From the NCBI GenBank assembly GCA_023228065.1, contig JALOBX010000002.1, positions 1 through 64,000 of the forward strand: a DNA stretch of 64,000 nucleotides. Reading direction: 5' to 3'. This stretch comes from Candidatus Pacearchaeota archaeon (lineage in GTDB: Archaea > Nanoarchaeota > Nanoarchaeia > Pacearchaeales > GW2011-AR1). The first letter of the stretch is position 1; the number at the start of each line of letters is the position of its first letter. The position numbers were made by a program, and so were the translations under genes. Shown piece after piece: positions 26,461-34,391 of the stretch. Under the pieces are notes generated by a model, which had not been told where the DNA came from, searched no databases, and saw only the letters and a program-made list of their open reading frames with translations.

Positions 26461-26690
26461 TTCTATAGCTCAGCCACCATGTGTGGAAGGAGTTCCGGTG
26501 CCGTCTTAAACGACACCAGATAGTTTTCATGTTTTCTATTGCTCTTTCACCATAGCTCGTCCACCATGCGTGGAAGGAGTTCCGGTGCCGTCTTAAACGA
26601 CACCAGCTAATCTTCATGTTTTCTATTGCTCTTTCACCATATGTGAAGGGGTTCTGGTGCCGTTTAAAACGGCACCAGGCAATTTTCTCT
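26461..26690. repeat. three tandem two-hairpin units
   Basis: Three units of about 65-90 bp each hold a short hairpin (CCAC-GTGG in units 1-2, TTCAC-GTGAA in unit 3), a GGAAGGAG-like link and a GGTGCCGT/ACGGCACC hairpin. Changes in the first hairpin are paired, which supports structure. In units 1-2 the second hairpin has an A-C mismatch on the plus strand but a G-U pair on the minus strand. No gene is seen here. Confidence 0.7.
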
Positions 26691-26728
26691 ACAATATTTA
26701 AACATTAAACATTAATAAAGGAATATTT

Positions 26729-27778
26729 ATGACTATCCGAGCTTTAAAATCACCTCAATATAATTGGGTTTTTGATGATTCTAATGGTAACTTTGCTAGA
26801 TGGGGAAAAACTGAAGAAGAAAATCCTTCTTATTCTCCGCTAGGACCAGAACTTCTTGATATTGAAGTTTCAACAATTTGTCACAATGGATGTACTTTTT
26901 GTTATAAAAGTAATACGGGCAAAGGTCACAATATGACACTTGATGAATTCAAAAAGATTTTTCACAAAATTCCTCAGAATTTGACACAAATTGCTTTTGG
27001 AATAGGGGATATTGATGGTAATCCAGAATTATTTGATATGTTTAAATATTGTAGAGAAAATAGTTATAATCTTGTGATTCCTAATGTAACTATTAATGGA
27101 AAAAACATTTCTAAAGAGCATTATGATAATCTTTCTAAATTATGTGGTGCCGTTGCAGTATCTATGTATGATAAGGATAATTGTTATAATTCAGTTTTTG
27201 AACTAACAAGCAGAGGACTAAAACAAGTTAATATTCATATGCTTTTAAGTGAAGAAACATATGATGATTGTTTTCAGGTAATCAATGATAAACTGACTGA
27301 TAAACGTCTTGAAAAACTTAATGCTATTGTTTTTCTTATGTTAAAGCCAAAAGGTGATAGAAATACATACAATTCTATTAAAAGCATAGAAAAATATTCA
27401 AAATTGGTTAATTATGCAATAGAAAAGAATGTTCAAATTGGTATGGATTCATGTTCAGGACCATCAGTACTTAAATCATTAAATAACATTGATACTAGAT
27501 CAATTGAACCTTGTGAAAGTGGATTGTTTTCGTTATATATAAATGCTTTTGGAGAAGCATTTCCATGTTCTTTTACAGAAGGAACTAAAGGATGGAAAAA
27601 AGGAATCAATATTCTTCAGATTGAAGATTTTATTTCTGATGTCTGGAACAGTAATAAAATTCTTAAATGGAGAAAAACGCTCTTAGGTTCTACAAAAAAT
27701 TGTGATTGCAAATTCAAAAATGATTGTAGATCTTGCCCTGTATACGATATTTCTTTATGTAAAGGTAAAAAACAATGA
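26729..27778 (+). CDS. radical SAM/SPASM enzyme
   Basis: The 349-residue protein has CHNGCTFCYK (a C-x3-C-x2-C radical SAM motif) at about residues 51-59, then a TIM-barrel core. It ends in a SPASM-like cysteine set: PCESGLFSLYINAFGEAFPC and NCDCKFKNDCRSCP. SPASM enzymes commonly modify peptides. The next gene overlaps it by ATGA and encodes a short protein with a GFVSNSSS motif, a possible substrate or partner. The family call is strong; substrate is inferred. Confidence 0.88.
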   Translation: MTIRALKSPQYNWVFDDSNGNFARWGKTEEENPSYSPLGPELLDIEVSTICHNGCTFCYKSNTGKGHNMTLDEFKKIFHKIPQNLTQIAFGIGDIDGNPELFDMFKYCRENSYNLVIPNVTINGKNISKEHYDNLSKLCGAVAVSMYDKDNCYNSVFELTSRGLKQVNIHMLLSEETYDDCFQVINDKLTDKRLEKLNAIVFLMLKPKGDRNTYNSIKSIEKYSKLVNYAIEKNVQIGMDSCSGPSVLKSLNNIDTRSIEPCESGLFSLYINAFGEAFPCSFTEGTKGWKKGINILQIEDFISDVWNSNKILKWRKTLLGSTKNCDCKFKNDCRSCPVYDISLCKGKKQ

Positions 27779-28146
27779 AAATTAGACAAGGATTTGTCAG
27801 CAACTCTAGTTCTACAAGTTTTATTATAAAAAATAAAACAAATAAACAAAAAACTTTAATGGATTTTATAGAAGAAACTTCTGTTTTCTTATATAAAATA
27901 TATATACAAAAGTATCCTTATCATCTTTGGAAGGATAGTCAAGATGAAAGTTACAGGGAAATATTTTCTGCTGAAAGTGTAAAAAGTTTTATTCAAAAAA
28001 GAAATTTTCGGATAAAAGGTAACAAAGAAATAGGAATTATATTTGCTGATGATCAAACATCTACAGAAAATTTCTATGAATTAATGTTAAGAGATTTTAA
28101 TGAAACAGAATCATTTTCTTGGCAAATGGATGAAAATCTTCACTAA
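27775..28146 (+). CDS. GFVSNSSS-motif protein, possible radical SAM substrate
   Basis: The 123-residue protein begins MKIRQGFVSNSSSTSFII. This N-terminal motif is, to my knowledge, found in many small phage and bacterial proteins of unknown function. The rest is acidic and helical with no known domain. It starts inside the end of the radical SAM gene (ATGA), so the two are made together. A modified N-terminal segment is an attractive idea but unproven. Confidence 0.65.
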   Translation: MKIRQGFVSNSSSTSFIIKNKTNKQKTLMDFIEETSVFLYKIYIQKYPYHLWKDSQDESYREIFSAESVKSFIQKRNFRIKGNKEIGIIFADDQTSTENFYELMLRDFNETESFSWQMDENLH

Positions 28147-28173
28147 AGATAGATTATTTGTAAATATTTTTTC

Positions 28174-28202
28174 TTTACTTTTTTTAAAAAATATGGTATT
28201 AT
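28174..28202 (+). promoter_or_regulatory. sigma70-type promoter
   Basis: TTTACT at 28174, a 17-bp spacer and TATTAT at 28197; the gene at 28236 follows. Confidence 0.7.
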
Positions 28203-28235
28203 GAATTATAAAGTTAAGAAATTGAAAGGATTACT

Positions 28236-28472
28236 ATGCGTTTTATTTATCTTAATGGATTAACACAAGAAATTGTATTCACACTTGAAAATCATAGTGA
28301 TGATGGTAAGTTTAAACTTCTTGCGATAAAAGATAATCAAATTTTAGTTTCTTCATTAAAAGATGATGATTATCTTCTTGTTGGAGATAATGGTAGAAAA
28401 GAAAAGACGAATTGGATTGAAAAATTTATTATAGGAAAAGATGTAGAAATTGGTAGTATCGAAGAAACATAA
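28236..28472 (+). CDS. small unknown protein
   Basis: This 78-residue beta-rich protein begins MRFIYLNGLTQEIVFTLENH and is preceded by AAAGGATTACT. It overlaps the following gene by about 22 bp. No family is recognised. Confidence 0.6.
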   Translation: MRFIYLNGLTQEIVFTLENHSDDGKFKLLAIKDNQILVSSLKDDDYLLVGDNGRKEKTNWIEKFIIGKDVEIGSIEET

Positions 28473-28710
28473 AAGTGCTCAAGAGCTTTTAAATCTTAAA
28501 AAAAACGATATGTTTCTTCTTAAGAAAAATGCTATTTTATATAAAAATGCTGAAATCCGTATTAAACCTTTAGTAGGAAATGGATTAGCAATCTTTTTAG
28601 CACAAGTTAATCAAAGCACAATCAAAATTGGTTATCAAGGTAAAATTTATTATACAACTTTTTCTTCAATAAAAAAAATATACAATCCTTCTGAATATTC
28701 TATAGAATAA
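28450..28710 (+). CDS. small unknown protein with uncertain start
   Basis: The longest frame starts at a TTG at 28450, preceded by AGGAAAAG; an internal ATG at 28510 is an alternative. The product of up to 86 residues is basic and beta-rich (YQGKIYYTTFSSIKKIY). It may be a small SH3-like protein, but I cannot support that firmly. Confidence 0.5.
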   Translation: MVVSKKHKSAQELLNLKKNDMFLLKKNAILYKNAEIRIKPLVGNGLAIFLAQVNQSTIKIGYQGKIYYTTFSSIKKIYNPSEYSIE

Positions 28711-28743
28711 CTACTTAATTAAAGTATCTTTCTGGAGAAATTA

Positions 28744-29535
28744 ATGAAATTACAACAAATTATAAAACAAGAAGTTTTAGGTTATCTTAAAGAAATAAAA
28801 ATCTTAAAAGAAAGTGGTTTTGCTAGATTAGCAAATATTCTTCGAGGCGATATTCCATATATCAAAACACTTGCTATTTTCACCGCTGCGAATCCAAAAA
28901 CGTCTAAAACCGATGCAGCAATGAATAATGAATTAAACAAGGAATTAATGGCAGACTTGAGACAGGCAAATTATGGTCCTATTATGATGGCTGGAATGTT
29001 TGATAATTTTGAACATAGTTTTGCTATCCCGAATATAAATAAAGAAGATACAATTTCATATGGTAAAAAGTATAATCAAACTTCGGTCATATGGGGATAT
29101 AAAACAAACGAAGGAATGACCTTTGAATATATTGTTTCTGATACAGGCGATGTTGAAAGTGTTAGAGAAGTGTTTATTGATGCTTCTAATAGAAAAAATT
29201 TCTATTCTATTATTCATGGAAGAAAATTTACTATTCCATTCTTTGATCCCGTCTATGAAGATTCTAAGTGGAATCCAGAAAAACATGGGCAAGTAATAGG
29301 AACAAAGCCAGAAACAGTTAATGAATCTATAAGAATTGTAGGTTCTAAGAAATTTACATATAACAGTGAAGATTTACTTAAACTTAAAAATCCTGAAATT
29401 GATAAATTGGTTAATAAAATCAAGAAACAACAAGAATTTTTATTTGAAAACACAAATAAATCTGGTAAATCTATGTGGGAAAGTAGAGGTATTATTCGTA
29501 TGTGTCTTTTCAAACTTCAAAATCTAATAAAATAA
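28744..29535 (+). CDS. DUF3293-like protein
   Basis: The protein has 263 residues with N-terminal MKLQQIIKQEVLGYLKE, like many marine T4-like phage proteins. The core has FTAANPKTSKTDAAMNNELN and KYNQTSVIWGYK, which resembles DUF3293 (a start with 'NP-S', then a helix with D-L-R, ending 'Q-x-x-x-WG'). The function of that family is unknown. A 34-bp gap with a GGAGAAATTA site precedes it. Confidence 0.5.
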   Translation: MKLQQIIKQEVLGYLKEIKILKESGFARLANILRGDIPYIKTLAIFTAANPKTSKTDAAMNNELNKELMADLRQANYGPIMMAGMFDNFEHSFAIPNINKEDTISYGKKYNQTSVIWGYKTNEGMTFEYIVSDTGDVESVREVFIDASNRKNFYSIIHGRKFTIPFFDPVYEDSKWNPEKHGQVIGTKPETVNESIRIVGSKKFTYNSEDLLKLKNPEIDKLVNKIKKQQEFLFENTNKSGKSMWESRGIIRMCLFKLQNLIK

Positions 29536-29551
29536 ACATAAAAGGTGATAT

Positions 29552-30685
29552 ATGTCAATTTATCTTGAGAAATTAAGCAATAACAAAACAATTTTCTGGA
29601 AAGCTGAATTTAATAGCAATACTGTTATATACTCTTATGGACAAGTTACTGGAAAAGTCCAAGTAAAAGAAGAAACTTTTCTTGAAGGAAAAAACATTGG
29701 AAGATCCAATGAAACATCTCCTGAACAACAATGTATGCAAGATGCTGTTAAGAAAGCAAGAAAAAAGATTGAATCTGGATATACTGTAGTTTCTGGTCAA
29801 GATTTGATTGACATTTTTACTTCAAAAACTGCTCAAAAATCAAATCTTGATATTCCAAAACCTATGCTTGCATTTAAAATGCAAGAACATTTAGAAAAAA
29901 TTAAACCTTTTGTTTTCTGTCAACCTAAAGTTGACGGAAATAGATGTCTTTTAAATATAAAAACAGGAAAACTCTATTCAAGAACAAGAAAAGAAATTAT
30001 TTCATGTCCTCATATTACTCATAATTTGATGAATACAAATTTCTCTTCATATTTATATTTTCCTGAAAATAATGTTGAATGGATTGATGGAGAATTATAT
30101 TCTCATGAATTGACATTTAACGACATACAAAGTATTGTAAGAAGAACAAAAAACATTGATTATGAAAAATCAACTTCTATTTTCTTTTATATGTTTGATT
30201 TTATTTCTGATTTGTGTCAAGAAGGCAGAATGCAAATTCTAAATACACTCGAAGATACAACATATATAAAAATCCTTAAATCTTCTTTTATACCAAAAGA
30301 AGAAATTGATAAATATCATGATCAATATGTATCAGAGGGATTTGAAGGAATAATGATTAGAATGCCAGAACATCCTTATGAACAAAAAAGAAGTTATTCT
30401 CTCTTTAAATATAAGAAGTTTTATGATGATGAATTTAAAGTTGTTGGGTTTAAATGTGAAAAAAACAATCCAAATGTTCTTGGAACAGTAACTTGTCTTA
30501 TGAATGACTCTGAAAAAACTTTTGAAGTGACTCCATCTATGACTGATGATGAAAAACAAAATATTTGGGACAATCAAGATTGTTTTCTTGGAAAATTTGC
30601 AACAGTTGTCTTCCAAGAAAGAGATTCTAAAACAAATATTCCAAGATTCGGAACATTAAAAGCATTCAGAGAAAAAAACACTTGA
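29552..30685 (+). CDS. ATP-dependent DNA ligase with N-terminal WGR-like domain
   Basis: The 377-residue protein has a WGR-like N-terminus (about residues 10-75), then the nucleotidyltransferase core: CQPKVDGNRCL (motif I, Lys at about 126), EWIDGELY, SEGFEGIMIRM (motif IV) and SLFKYKKF (motif V). A short OB-type C-terminus follows. All catalytic motifs are present. It would seal nicks in phage DNA replication or repair. Confidence 0.9.
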   Translation: MSIYLEKLSNNKTIFWKAEFNSNTVIYSYGQVTGKVQVKEETFLEGKNIGRSNETSPEQQCMQDAVKKARKKIESGYTVVSGQDLIDIFTSKTAQKSNLDIPKPMLAFKMQEHLEKIKPFVFCQPKVDGNRCLLNIKTGKLYSRTRKEIISCPHITHNLMNTNFSSYLYFPENNVEWIDGELYSHELTFNDIQSIVRRTKNIDYEKSTSIFFYMFDFISDLCQEGRMQILNTLEDTTYIKILKSSFIPKEEIDKYHDQYVSEGFEGIMIRMPEHPYEQKRSYSLFKYKKFYDDEFKVVGFKCEKNNPNVLGTVTCLMNDSEKTFEVTPSMTDDEKQNIWDNQDCFLGKFATVVFQERDSKTNIPRFGTLKAFREKNT

Positions 30686-30710
30686 CATTTTAATATAACT
30701 ATGATATAGT
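30682..30710 (+). promoter_or_regulatory. sigma70-type promoter of the tRNA cluster
   Basis: TTGACA at 30682, a 17-bp spacer and TATAGT at 30705, starting 14 bp before tRNA-Met. Confidence 0.85.
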
Positions 30711-30723
30711 TGTTATAGATTGA

Positions 30724-30798
30724 TGCGGAGTAGAGGAGTGGTTCATCGCTAGGCTCATAACCTGGAGAACGGCAGTTCGATTCTGCCCTCCGCAACCA
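30724..30798 (+). tRNA. tRNA-Met(CAU)
   Basis: Acceptor TGCGGAG/CTCCGCA, CAT anticodon in a CTCATAA loop, T-arm GGCAG/CTGCC and an encoded CCA (30796-30798). It could be initiator, elongator or Ile2; the anticodon stem has AGG/CCT, not the GGG/CCC of classical initiators. Confidence 0.9.
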
Positions 30799-30799
30799 T

Positions 30800-30872
30800 C
30801 CATCCATAGTTCAGATGGCAGAACGACAGACCGATAATCTGTAAATCGGAGGTTCAAGTCCTTCTGGATGGA
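30800..30872 (+). tRNA. tRNA-Ile(GAU)
   Basis: Acceptor CCATCCA/TGGATGG, D-stem GTTC/GAAC, anticodon stem ACAGA/TCTGT with loop CCGATAA, giving anticodon GAT. Position 33 is C instead of the near-universal U. Confidence 0.8.
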
Positions 30873-30880
30873 CTATAATC

Positions 30881-30954
30881 CCTTTCGTAGCTCAATTGGT
30901 TAGAGCAGTCGCCTTATAAGCGACAGGTAAGTTGTTCAAATCAACTCGGAAGGA
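30881..30954 (+). tRNA. tRNA-Ile(UAU)
   Basis: Acceptor CCTTTCG/CGGAAGG, D-stem GCTC/GAGC, anticodon stem GTCGC/GCGAC with loop CTTATAA, so the anticodon is TAT. It should read AUA, common in this AT-rich genome. Confidence 0.85.
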
Positions 30955-30956
30955 CT

Positions 30957-31029
30957 CCAGATGTAGCTTAACGGTTAAAGCACAAGATTGTGGTTCTTGA
31001 TACTGAGGGTTCGAGTCCCTTCATCTGGC
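30957..31029 (+). tRNA. tRNA-His(GUG)
   Basis: Acceptor CCAGATG/CATCTGG, anticodon stem CAAGA/TCTTG with a TTGTGGT loop, T-arm GAGGG/CCCTT. The discriminator is C, as expected for tRNA-His, but the genomic base before position 1 is T, so the G at -1 is not encoded there. Confidence 0.88.
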
Positions 31030-31053
31030 CGATTTCATTAAAAATGAGGTAAT

Positions 31054-31287
31054 ATGTCTATGAAAAATATTTATGAAATAGTTGATGAATATGAAAAGAA
31101 ATCTGAAAAGGAACTTGTTGAAGAACTTAAACAAAAAATTAACTTTTTAGAAGAATCTATTCGACAACTAAAAGATGATTATCATTATGTAACAAATGAT
31201 ATTTTAAATAAATTAATTGATGTTAAATATGATATAGAAAACACAATTGAAGATATTGAAGAAATAACTGATTCTTATAAACCATAA
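31054..31287 (+). CDS. small coiled-coil protein
   Basis: The 77-residue protein is mostly one charged helix (YEKKSEKELVEELKQKINF) of heptad-like pattern. GAGGTAATATGT stands before its start. It follows the tRNA cluster closely. The function is unknown. Confidence 0.55.
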   Translation: MSMKNIYEIVDEYEKKSEKELVEELKQKINFLEESIRQLKDDYHYVTNDILNKLIDVKYDIENTIEDIEEITDSYKP

Positions 31288-31303
31288 AAAGAATAACATC
31301 ATC

Positions 31304-31498
31304 ATGAAAAAATCAATAAATCAAATCATTAATGTTAAAAAAAGAATTGAAGAACAATCTGAAAAAAATATAATAGAAGAACTTAAAAATCAATTCAATG
31401 ATCCAAATATAGCAAATAACATCGCAGATATAATACCTTATATTGAATTCGAAATGAATAAATTAAAAAAATCTGCCAAGAACATAATTCTTAAATAA
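31304..31498 (+). CDS. small helical protein, related to the previous gene
   Basis: The 64-residue protein shares the phrase EQSEKNIIEELKNQF with the previous coiled-coil protein (KSEKELVEELKQK), suggesting tandem duplication. It is charged and helical, with no membrane segment. The function is unknown. Confidence 0.5.
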   Translation: MKKSINQIINVKKRIEEQSEKNIIEELKNQFNDPNIANNIADIIPYIEFEMNKLKKSAKNIILK

Positions 31499-31509
31499 AA
31501 GGAGAATAC

Positions 31510-31968
31510 ATGGGATACACACATTATTGGCATTATACTCCAATAACATCTTTAGATGAAATGAAGAATAATTTTAAAAAATCTATTCCTTCTCTTGAAA
31601 AAATTCTCGATTCTTTTAAAGAGTTAGTATGCTTTGAAATGGGAGCAGAAGATGTTTCAGCATTTTTATCAGAAAATACAATTCGTTTTAATGGAAAACT
31701 TGAAGAAGCACATGAAACTTTTTCATTTTCTACTTTAAATCTACGTTCTTTTAATTTCTGCAAAACAGCAAGAAAAGAATACGATATAGTTGTCTGTGCA
31801 TGTTTAATTGTGCTTCAGCATTTTATTCCAGGTTTAACTGTTAGTTCTGATGGGTTGTGTGAACGTGAAAATTCAGAAAACCTTATCGAGTTAATAAACA
31901 GCAAAAAAACAGAACAAACTTGGAAAGATGCATTAAAATTTGTTTTAAAAAATAGATTAATTAACTAA
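31510..31968 (+). CDS. MGYTHYW-type conserved phage protein
   Basis: The 152-residue protein begins MGYTHYWHYTPITSLDEM, an N-terminus I recall from many phage hypothetical proteins. It then has RFNGKLEEAHETFSF and a Cys-rich middle (FNFCKTARKEYDIVVCACL). AAAGGAGAATAC precedes the start. The function is unknown. Confidence 0.65.
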   Translation: MGYTHYWHYTPITSLDEMKNNFKKSIPSLEKILDSFKELVCFEMGAEDVSAFLSENTIRFNGKLEEAHETFSFSTLNLRSFNFCKTARKEYDIVVCACLIVLQHFIPGLTVSSDGLCERENSENLIELINSKKTEQTWKDALKFVLKNRLIN

Positions 31969-31984
31969 TTAAGTAATTAATAAT

Positions 31985-32058
31985 CTGGGTGTAGCCTAAT
32001 CTGGCAAGGCGCTTGGTTTGGGTCCAAGAGACTGATGGTTCGAATCCATTCACTCAGA
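31985..32058 (+). tRNA. tRNA-Pro(UGG)
   Basis: Acceptor CTGGGTG/CACTCAG, anticodon stem CTTGG/CCAAG with a TTTGGGT loop, anticodon TGG, T-loop TTCGAAT. No CCA is encoded. Confidence 0.88.
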
Positions 32059-32093
32059 CTAATAAAAGTAAATTTAATAATTAAATAAATTTT

Positions 32094-32166
32094 GCTCTTT
32101 TAGTTTAAATAGGGAGAACAATTGGGATACACCCAATAAGCAGAAGTTCAATTCTTTTAAAGAGCA
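32094..32166 (+). tRNA. tRNA-Val(UAC)-like, atypical loop
   Basis: Acceptor GCTCTTT/AAAGAGC, D-stem GTTT/GAAC and T-arm AGAAG/CTTTT are good. The anticodon stem ATTGG/CCAAT encloses GATACAC, giving TAC with A at position 33. It may be an altered or decaying tRNA. Confidence 0.65.
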
Positions 32167-32202
32167 CTGATCCTTAATTTTATATTATAGAAAGGAGTAA
32201 AA

Positions 32203-32856
32203 ATGCATATTTGCATATCATCTCGTGAAAATGTATTAGATCTAGCTCATAAATTTATGAACACACAACCAAATTATGACATGATTCATATTATTTCTAT
32301 TAAGTCGCCTGGAGACTCAAAAGTAGACTTTTCCAGCATTATTGAAAATAACACATGTGATGAATTTCCACCAACTTTAAATATTAATTATTTTTCATTT
32401 GATGATGTATCATCATATGATCCATATTATGTAATGTTTAACATAGAAAATGCTGCGCATGTTATGTGTATAGCAGCACAAATTCAAGCATACACTGAAG
32501 AAAGATATAAGAATACTCTTCTGTTAATTCATTGTAATCAAGGTATTAGCAGATCACCAGCGATTGCTTATTGCATTCTCAGTCTTTTAAATGAAACTGA
32601 AAATGCTGATCTTATTTTTAATGATCGCAAACAATATAGTCCAAACATGCATGTTATCAACACTATTATGAGTTATGCATCTTACCATTTTGATAGTGAT
32701 GATAATATGATTTATGATGCTTCGGCATCTTATGAAAAACTTCGTCGTATAGCAAAAGAAGCAGTATCATATCTTTCACTATCTGATTCTGAATTAAATG
32801 AATTTAAAGAACTTAAAGAATTTGATTGGCTGGATGATAATGAGGTGCCAGAATGA
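32203..32856 (+). CDS. dual-specificity (tyrosine) phosphatase-like protein
   Basis: The 217-residue protein has the active-site loop LLIHCNQGISRSPAIAYC (H-C-x5-R-S), with Cys as nucleophile and Arg for phosphate binding. A plausible general-acid Asp lies earlier (FDDVSSYDPYY). Such enzymes remove phosphate from proteins or RNA 5' ends. AAAGGAGTAAAA precedes the start. It overlaps the lipoprotein gene by ATGA. Confidence 0.85.
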   Translation: MHICISSRENVLDLAHKFMNTQPNYDMIHIISIKSPGDSKVDFSSIIENNTCDEFPPTLNINYFSFDDVSSYDPYYVMFNIENAAHVMCIAAQIQAYTEERYKNTLLLIHCNQGISRSPAIAYCILSLLNETENADLIFNDRKQYSPNMHVINTIMSYASYHFDSDDNMIYDASASYEKLRRIAKEAVSYLSLSDSELNEFKELKEFDWLDDNEVPE

Positions 32857-33113
32857 AGAAAATCTTTTTATTTGGAATATTTCTTTTATTTATTATGCTT
32901 TCTTGTGGAAGTTCATTAAAAACTGTTTATTTATTTAATCGTCAAACGATGTTGCTTGATAAGCATATCGGATATGCCACATTTGTTAAATGTGGTGAAA
33001 AGGATGGATCTTGGAAAAGATGTGCTGTATGCAATTCAGAACAAACACCAAAATGCAAAGAAATATTTTATGACAACGCTCTATATGATTTATATATTGA
33101 AGATGTTGAATAA
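32853..33113 (+). CDS. small lipoprotein with cysteine-rich domain
   Basis: The 86-residue protein has a signal peptide ending in a lipobox (FLLFIMLSC) and four further cysteines (VKCGEKDGSWKRCAVCNSEQ; PKCKE) that may form disulfides. It would sit in the host envelope. It starts inside the phosphatase stop (ATGA). Confidence 0.65.
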   Translation: MKKIFLFGIFLLFIMLSCGSSLKTVYLFNRQTMLLDKHIGYATFVKCGEKDGSWKRCAVCNSEQTPKCKEIFYDNALYDLYIEDVE

Positions 33114-33122
33114 AGGATAATA

Positions 33123-33302
33123 ATGAATTTTCATATAAATATTGGAGATAAAGTTTGTTGTGTTGGTTCTTTCTCAGTGTTTGGCACTGTTTATTCTTTA
33201 GGAATAAATTCAAATAAAGAACAAATTTGTATAATTCTTTGGGATGATGCACCAGAATATCCAGATGTTCAAAAAATTGAAAAGTTAGTTAAAATAATTT
33301 AA
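33123..33302 (+). CDS. 59-residue unknown protein
   Basis: The frame from the ATG at 33123 to the TAA at 33302 has AAAGGATAATA as ribosome site. The product (MNFHINIGDKVCCVGSFSVF...) is beta-rich and may be a small barrel. It follows the lipoprotein by 9 bp, so it is probably in the same operon. Confidence 0.55.
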   Translation: MNFHINIGDKVCCVGSFSVFGTVYSLGINSNKEQICIILWDDAPEYPDVQKIEKLVKII

Positions 33303-33323
33303 TTTTTTTATTAAAAAAAAATC

Positions 33324-33352
33324 TTGACAAATTAAAAAAAATATGTTATTAT
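33324..33352 (+). promoter_or_regulatory. sigma70-type promoter
   Basis: TTGACA at 33324, a 17-bp spacer and TATTAT at 33347, before the gene at 33393. Confidence 0.88.
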
Positions 33353-33392
33353 AGGATCATAATAGAGTAAAACTTATAAAAAAGGAGTTGTT

Positions 33393-33752
33393 ATGGATTA
33401 TTCAAATGTAAATGTACGTTTTCGTTATTCGCCATGCAAAAGATTGACTCTTGCTGTACTGAGAGACGTTGAGTCTGGAACTTTCCAAATTGGTTATGCT
33501 TTTTGGAATAAAAATCATGATAATTACAACAAGAATATTGCCAGATCTGTTGCGTTTGGAAGAGCTGAAAGATTTCCTATTTATCTTGAATTTCAAGAAC
33601 TTAAAAATGGTACATATAAATCGGTTAAAGATGCTTTTTATAAGACTCTTTATGAAGACATTGATAATGTACCTCATTGGTTCTTGGAAGAAAGAGAAGC
33701 ATATCTTTCAAATGAACCTGCAACTACAATCTCTGAAGACGCTCGTAACTAG
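33393..33752 (+). CDS. unknown phage protein
   Basis: The 119-residue protein has mixed strands and helices (VRFRYSPCKRLTLAVLRDVE, then YAFWNKNHDNYNK) and an acidic tail. AAAAGGAGTTGTT precedes the start behind a strong promoter, so it is probably well expressed early. No family is recognised. Confidence 0.6.
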   Translation: MDYSNVNVRFRYSPCKRLTLAVLRDVESGTFQIGYAFWNKNHDNYNKNIARSVAFGRAERFPIYLEFQELKNGTYKSVKDAFYKTLYEDIDNVPHWFLEEREAYLSNEPATTISEDARN

Positions 33753-33763
33753 TTATACATAAA

Positions 33764-33834
33764 GCGGATATAGCACAAAGGCAGTGCGGTAGACTTCCAC
33801 TCTATTAATGAGAGTTCAATTCTCTCTATCCGCT
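33764..33834 (+). tRNA. tRNA-Gly(UCC)
   Basis: Acceptor GCGGATA/TATCCGC, anticodon loop CTTCCAC with anticodon TCC, T-arm GAGAG/CTCTC with TTCAATT loop. No CCA is encoded. Confidence 0.9.
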
Positions 33835-33864
33835 CAATTTAATCAACTTAACCAGGAGAATCAA

Positions 33865-34092
33865 ATGATAAGTGAAATGAAGAAGGGTGAAAGAAAAACT
33901 TTAAGTTTAGGACTTGATGTAGAAAGAAGAGAAGATGGGATGTTCATGACAAGAATTTTCCTTGAAACACCAAATGGTAATATGGCAATTAGATTCCGTC
34001 CAGGGATCGGAAAAACTGCTGAAGAAAGCGTTGTTAGTGCCTTCAGCAAGATTTCTACACCAATTATAACAGAAACAGAACCTAAAACATAA
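33865..34092 (+). CDS. small unknown protein
   Basis: The 75-residue product starts at 33865, five bases after AGGAG plus AATCA; a longer frame would run back through the tRNA. It is beta-rich (KTLSLGLDVERREDGMFMTR) and ends in TETEPKT. The function is unknown. Confidence 0.6.
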   Translation: MISEMKKGERKTLSLGLDVERREDGMFMTRIFLETPNGNMAIRFRPGIGKTAEESVVSAFSKISTPIITETEPKT

Positions 34093-34113
34093 TTTTTATT
34101 TTGTCATTAAAAA

Positions 34114-34305
34114 ATGAAAAAATCTTGTGATACTTGTGGATACCATTCTGTTTATATTGTCTATTCATCCCAGGTTTTCTCTGAAAGAAAAAAATACATT
34201 TATTTATGTGCTAAATGTGGAATCTTATGGGAAGATGGATTCATATTAAATGACACATATTATAAAAGCAAAAAAGATAAACAAGTTTTTTCGTCCGTTA
34301 TTTAA
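34114..34305 (+). CDS. zinc-ribbon micro-protein overlapping tRNA-Gln
   Basis: The 63-residue product has CDTCGYH and CAKCGIL, two zinc knuckles. Its last five codons, including the stop, lie within tRNA-Gln, so tRNA processing would cut its mRNA. There is no clear Shine-Dalgarno site, so expression may be low. Confidence 0.55.
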   Translation: MKKSCDTCGYHSVYIVYSSQVFSERKKYIYLCAKCGILWEDGFILNDTYYKSKKDKQVFSSVI

Positions 34306-34364
34306 TGGTAGAATGTGAGGCTTTGAACCTCAATATGTAGGTTCGATTCCTACCGGGCGAACCA
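34291..34364 (+). tRNA. tRNA-Gln(UUG)
   Basis: Acceptor TCGTCCG/CGGGCGA, anticodon stem TGAGG/CCTCA with loop CTTTGAA, anticodon TTG, T-arm GTAGG/CCTAC, encoded CCA at 34362-34364. Confidence 0.88.
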
Positions 34365-34391
34365 TACAATCAACAATTTGGAGTTTAAATT

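Noticed and set aside
26315..26617. 100-residue minus-strand frame with WCRLRRHRNSFH repeats
   Set aside because: The repeats come from the hairpin units, and it runs back over the Hsp20-like gene. It looks like RNA structure, not protein.
30574..30807. Minus-strand frame across tRNA-Met
   Set aside because: It is the complement of the ligase end and the tRNA and has no ribosome site.
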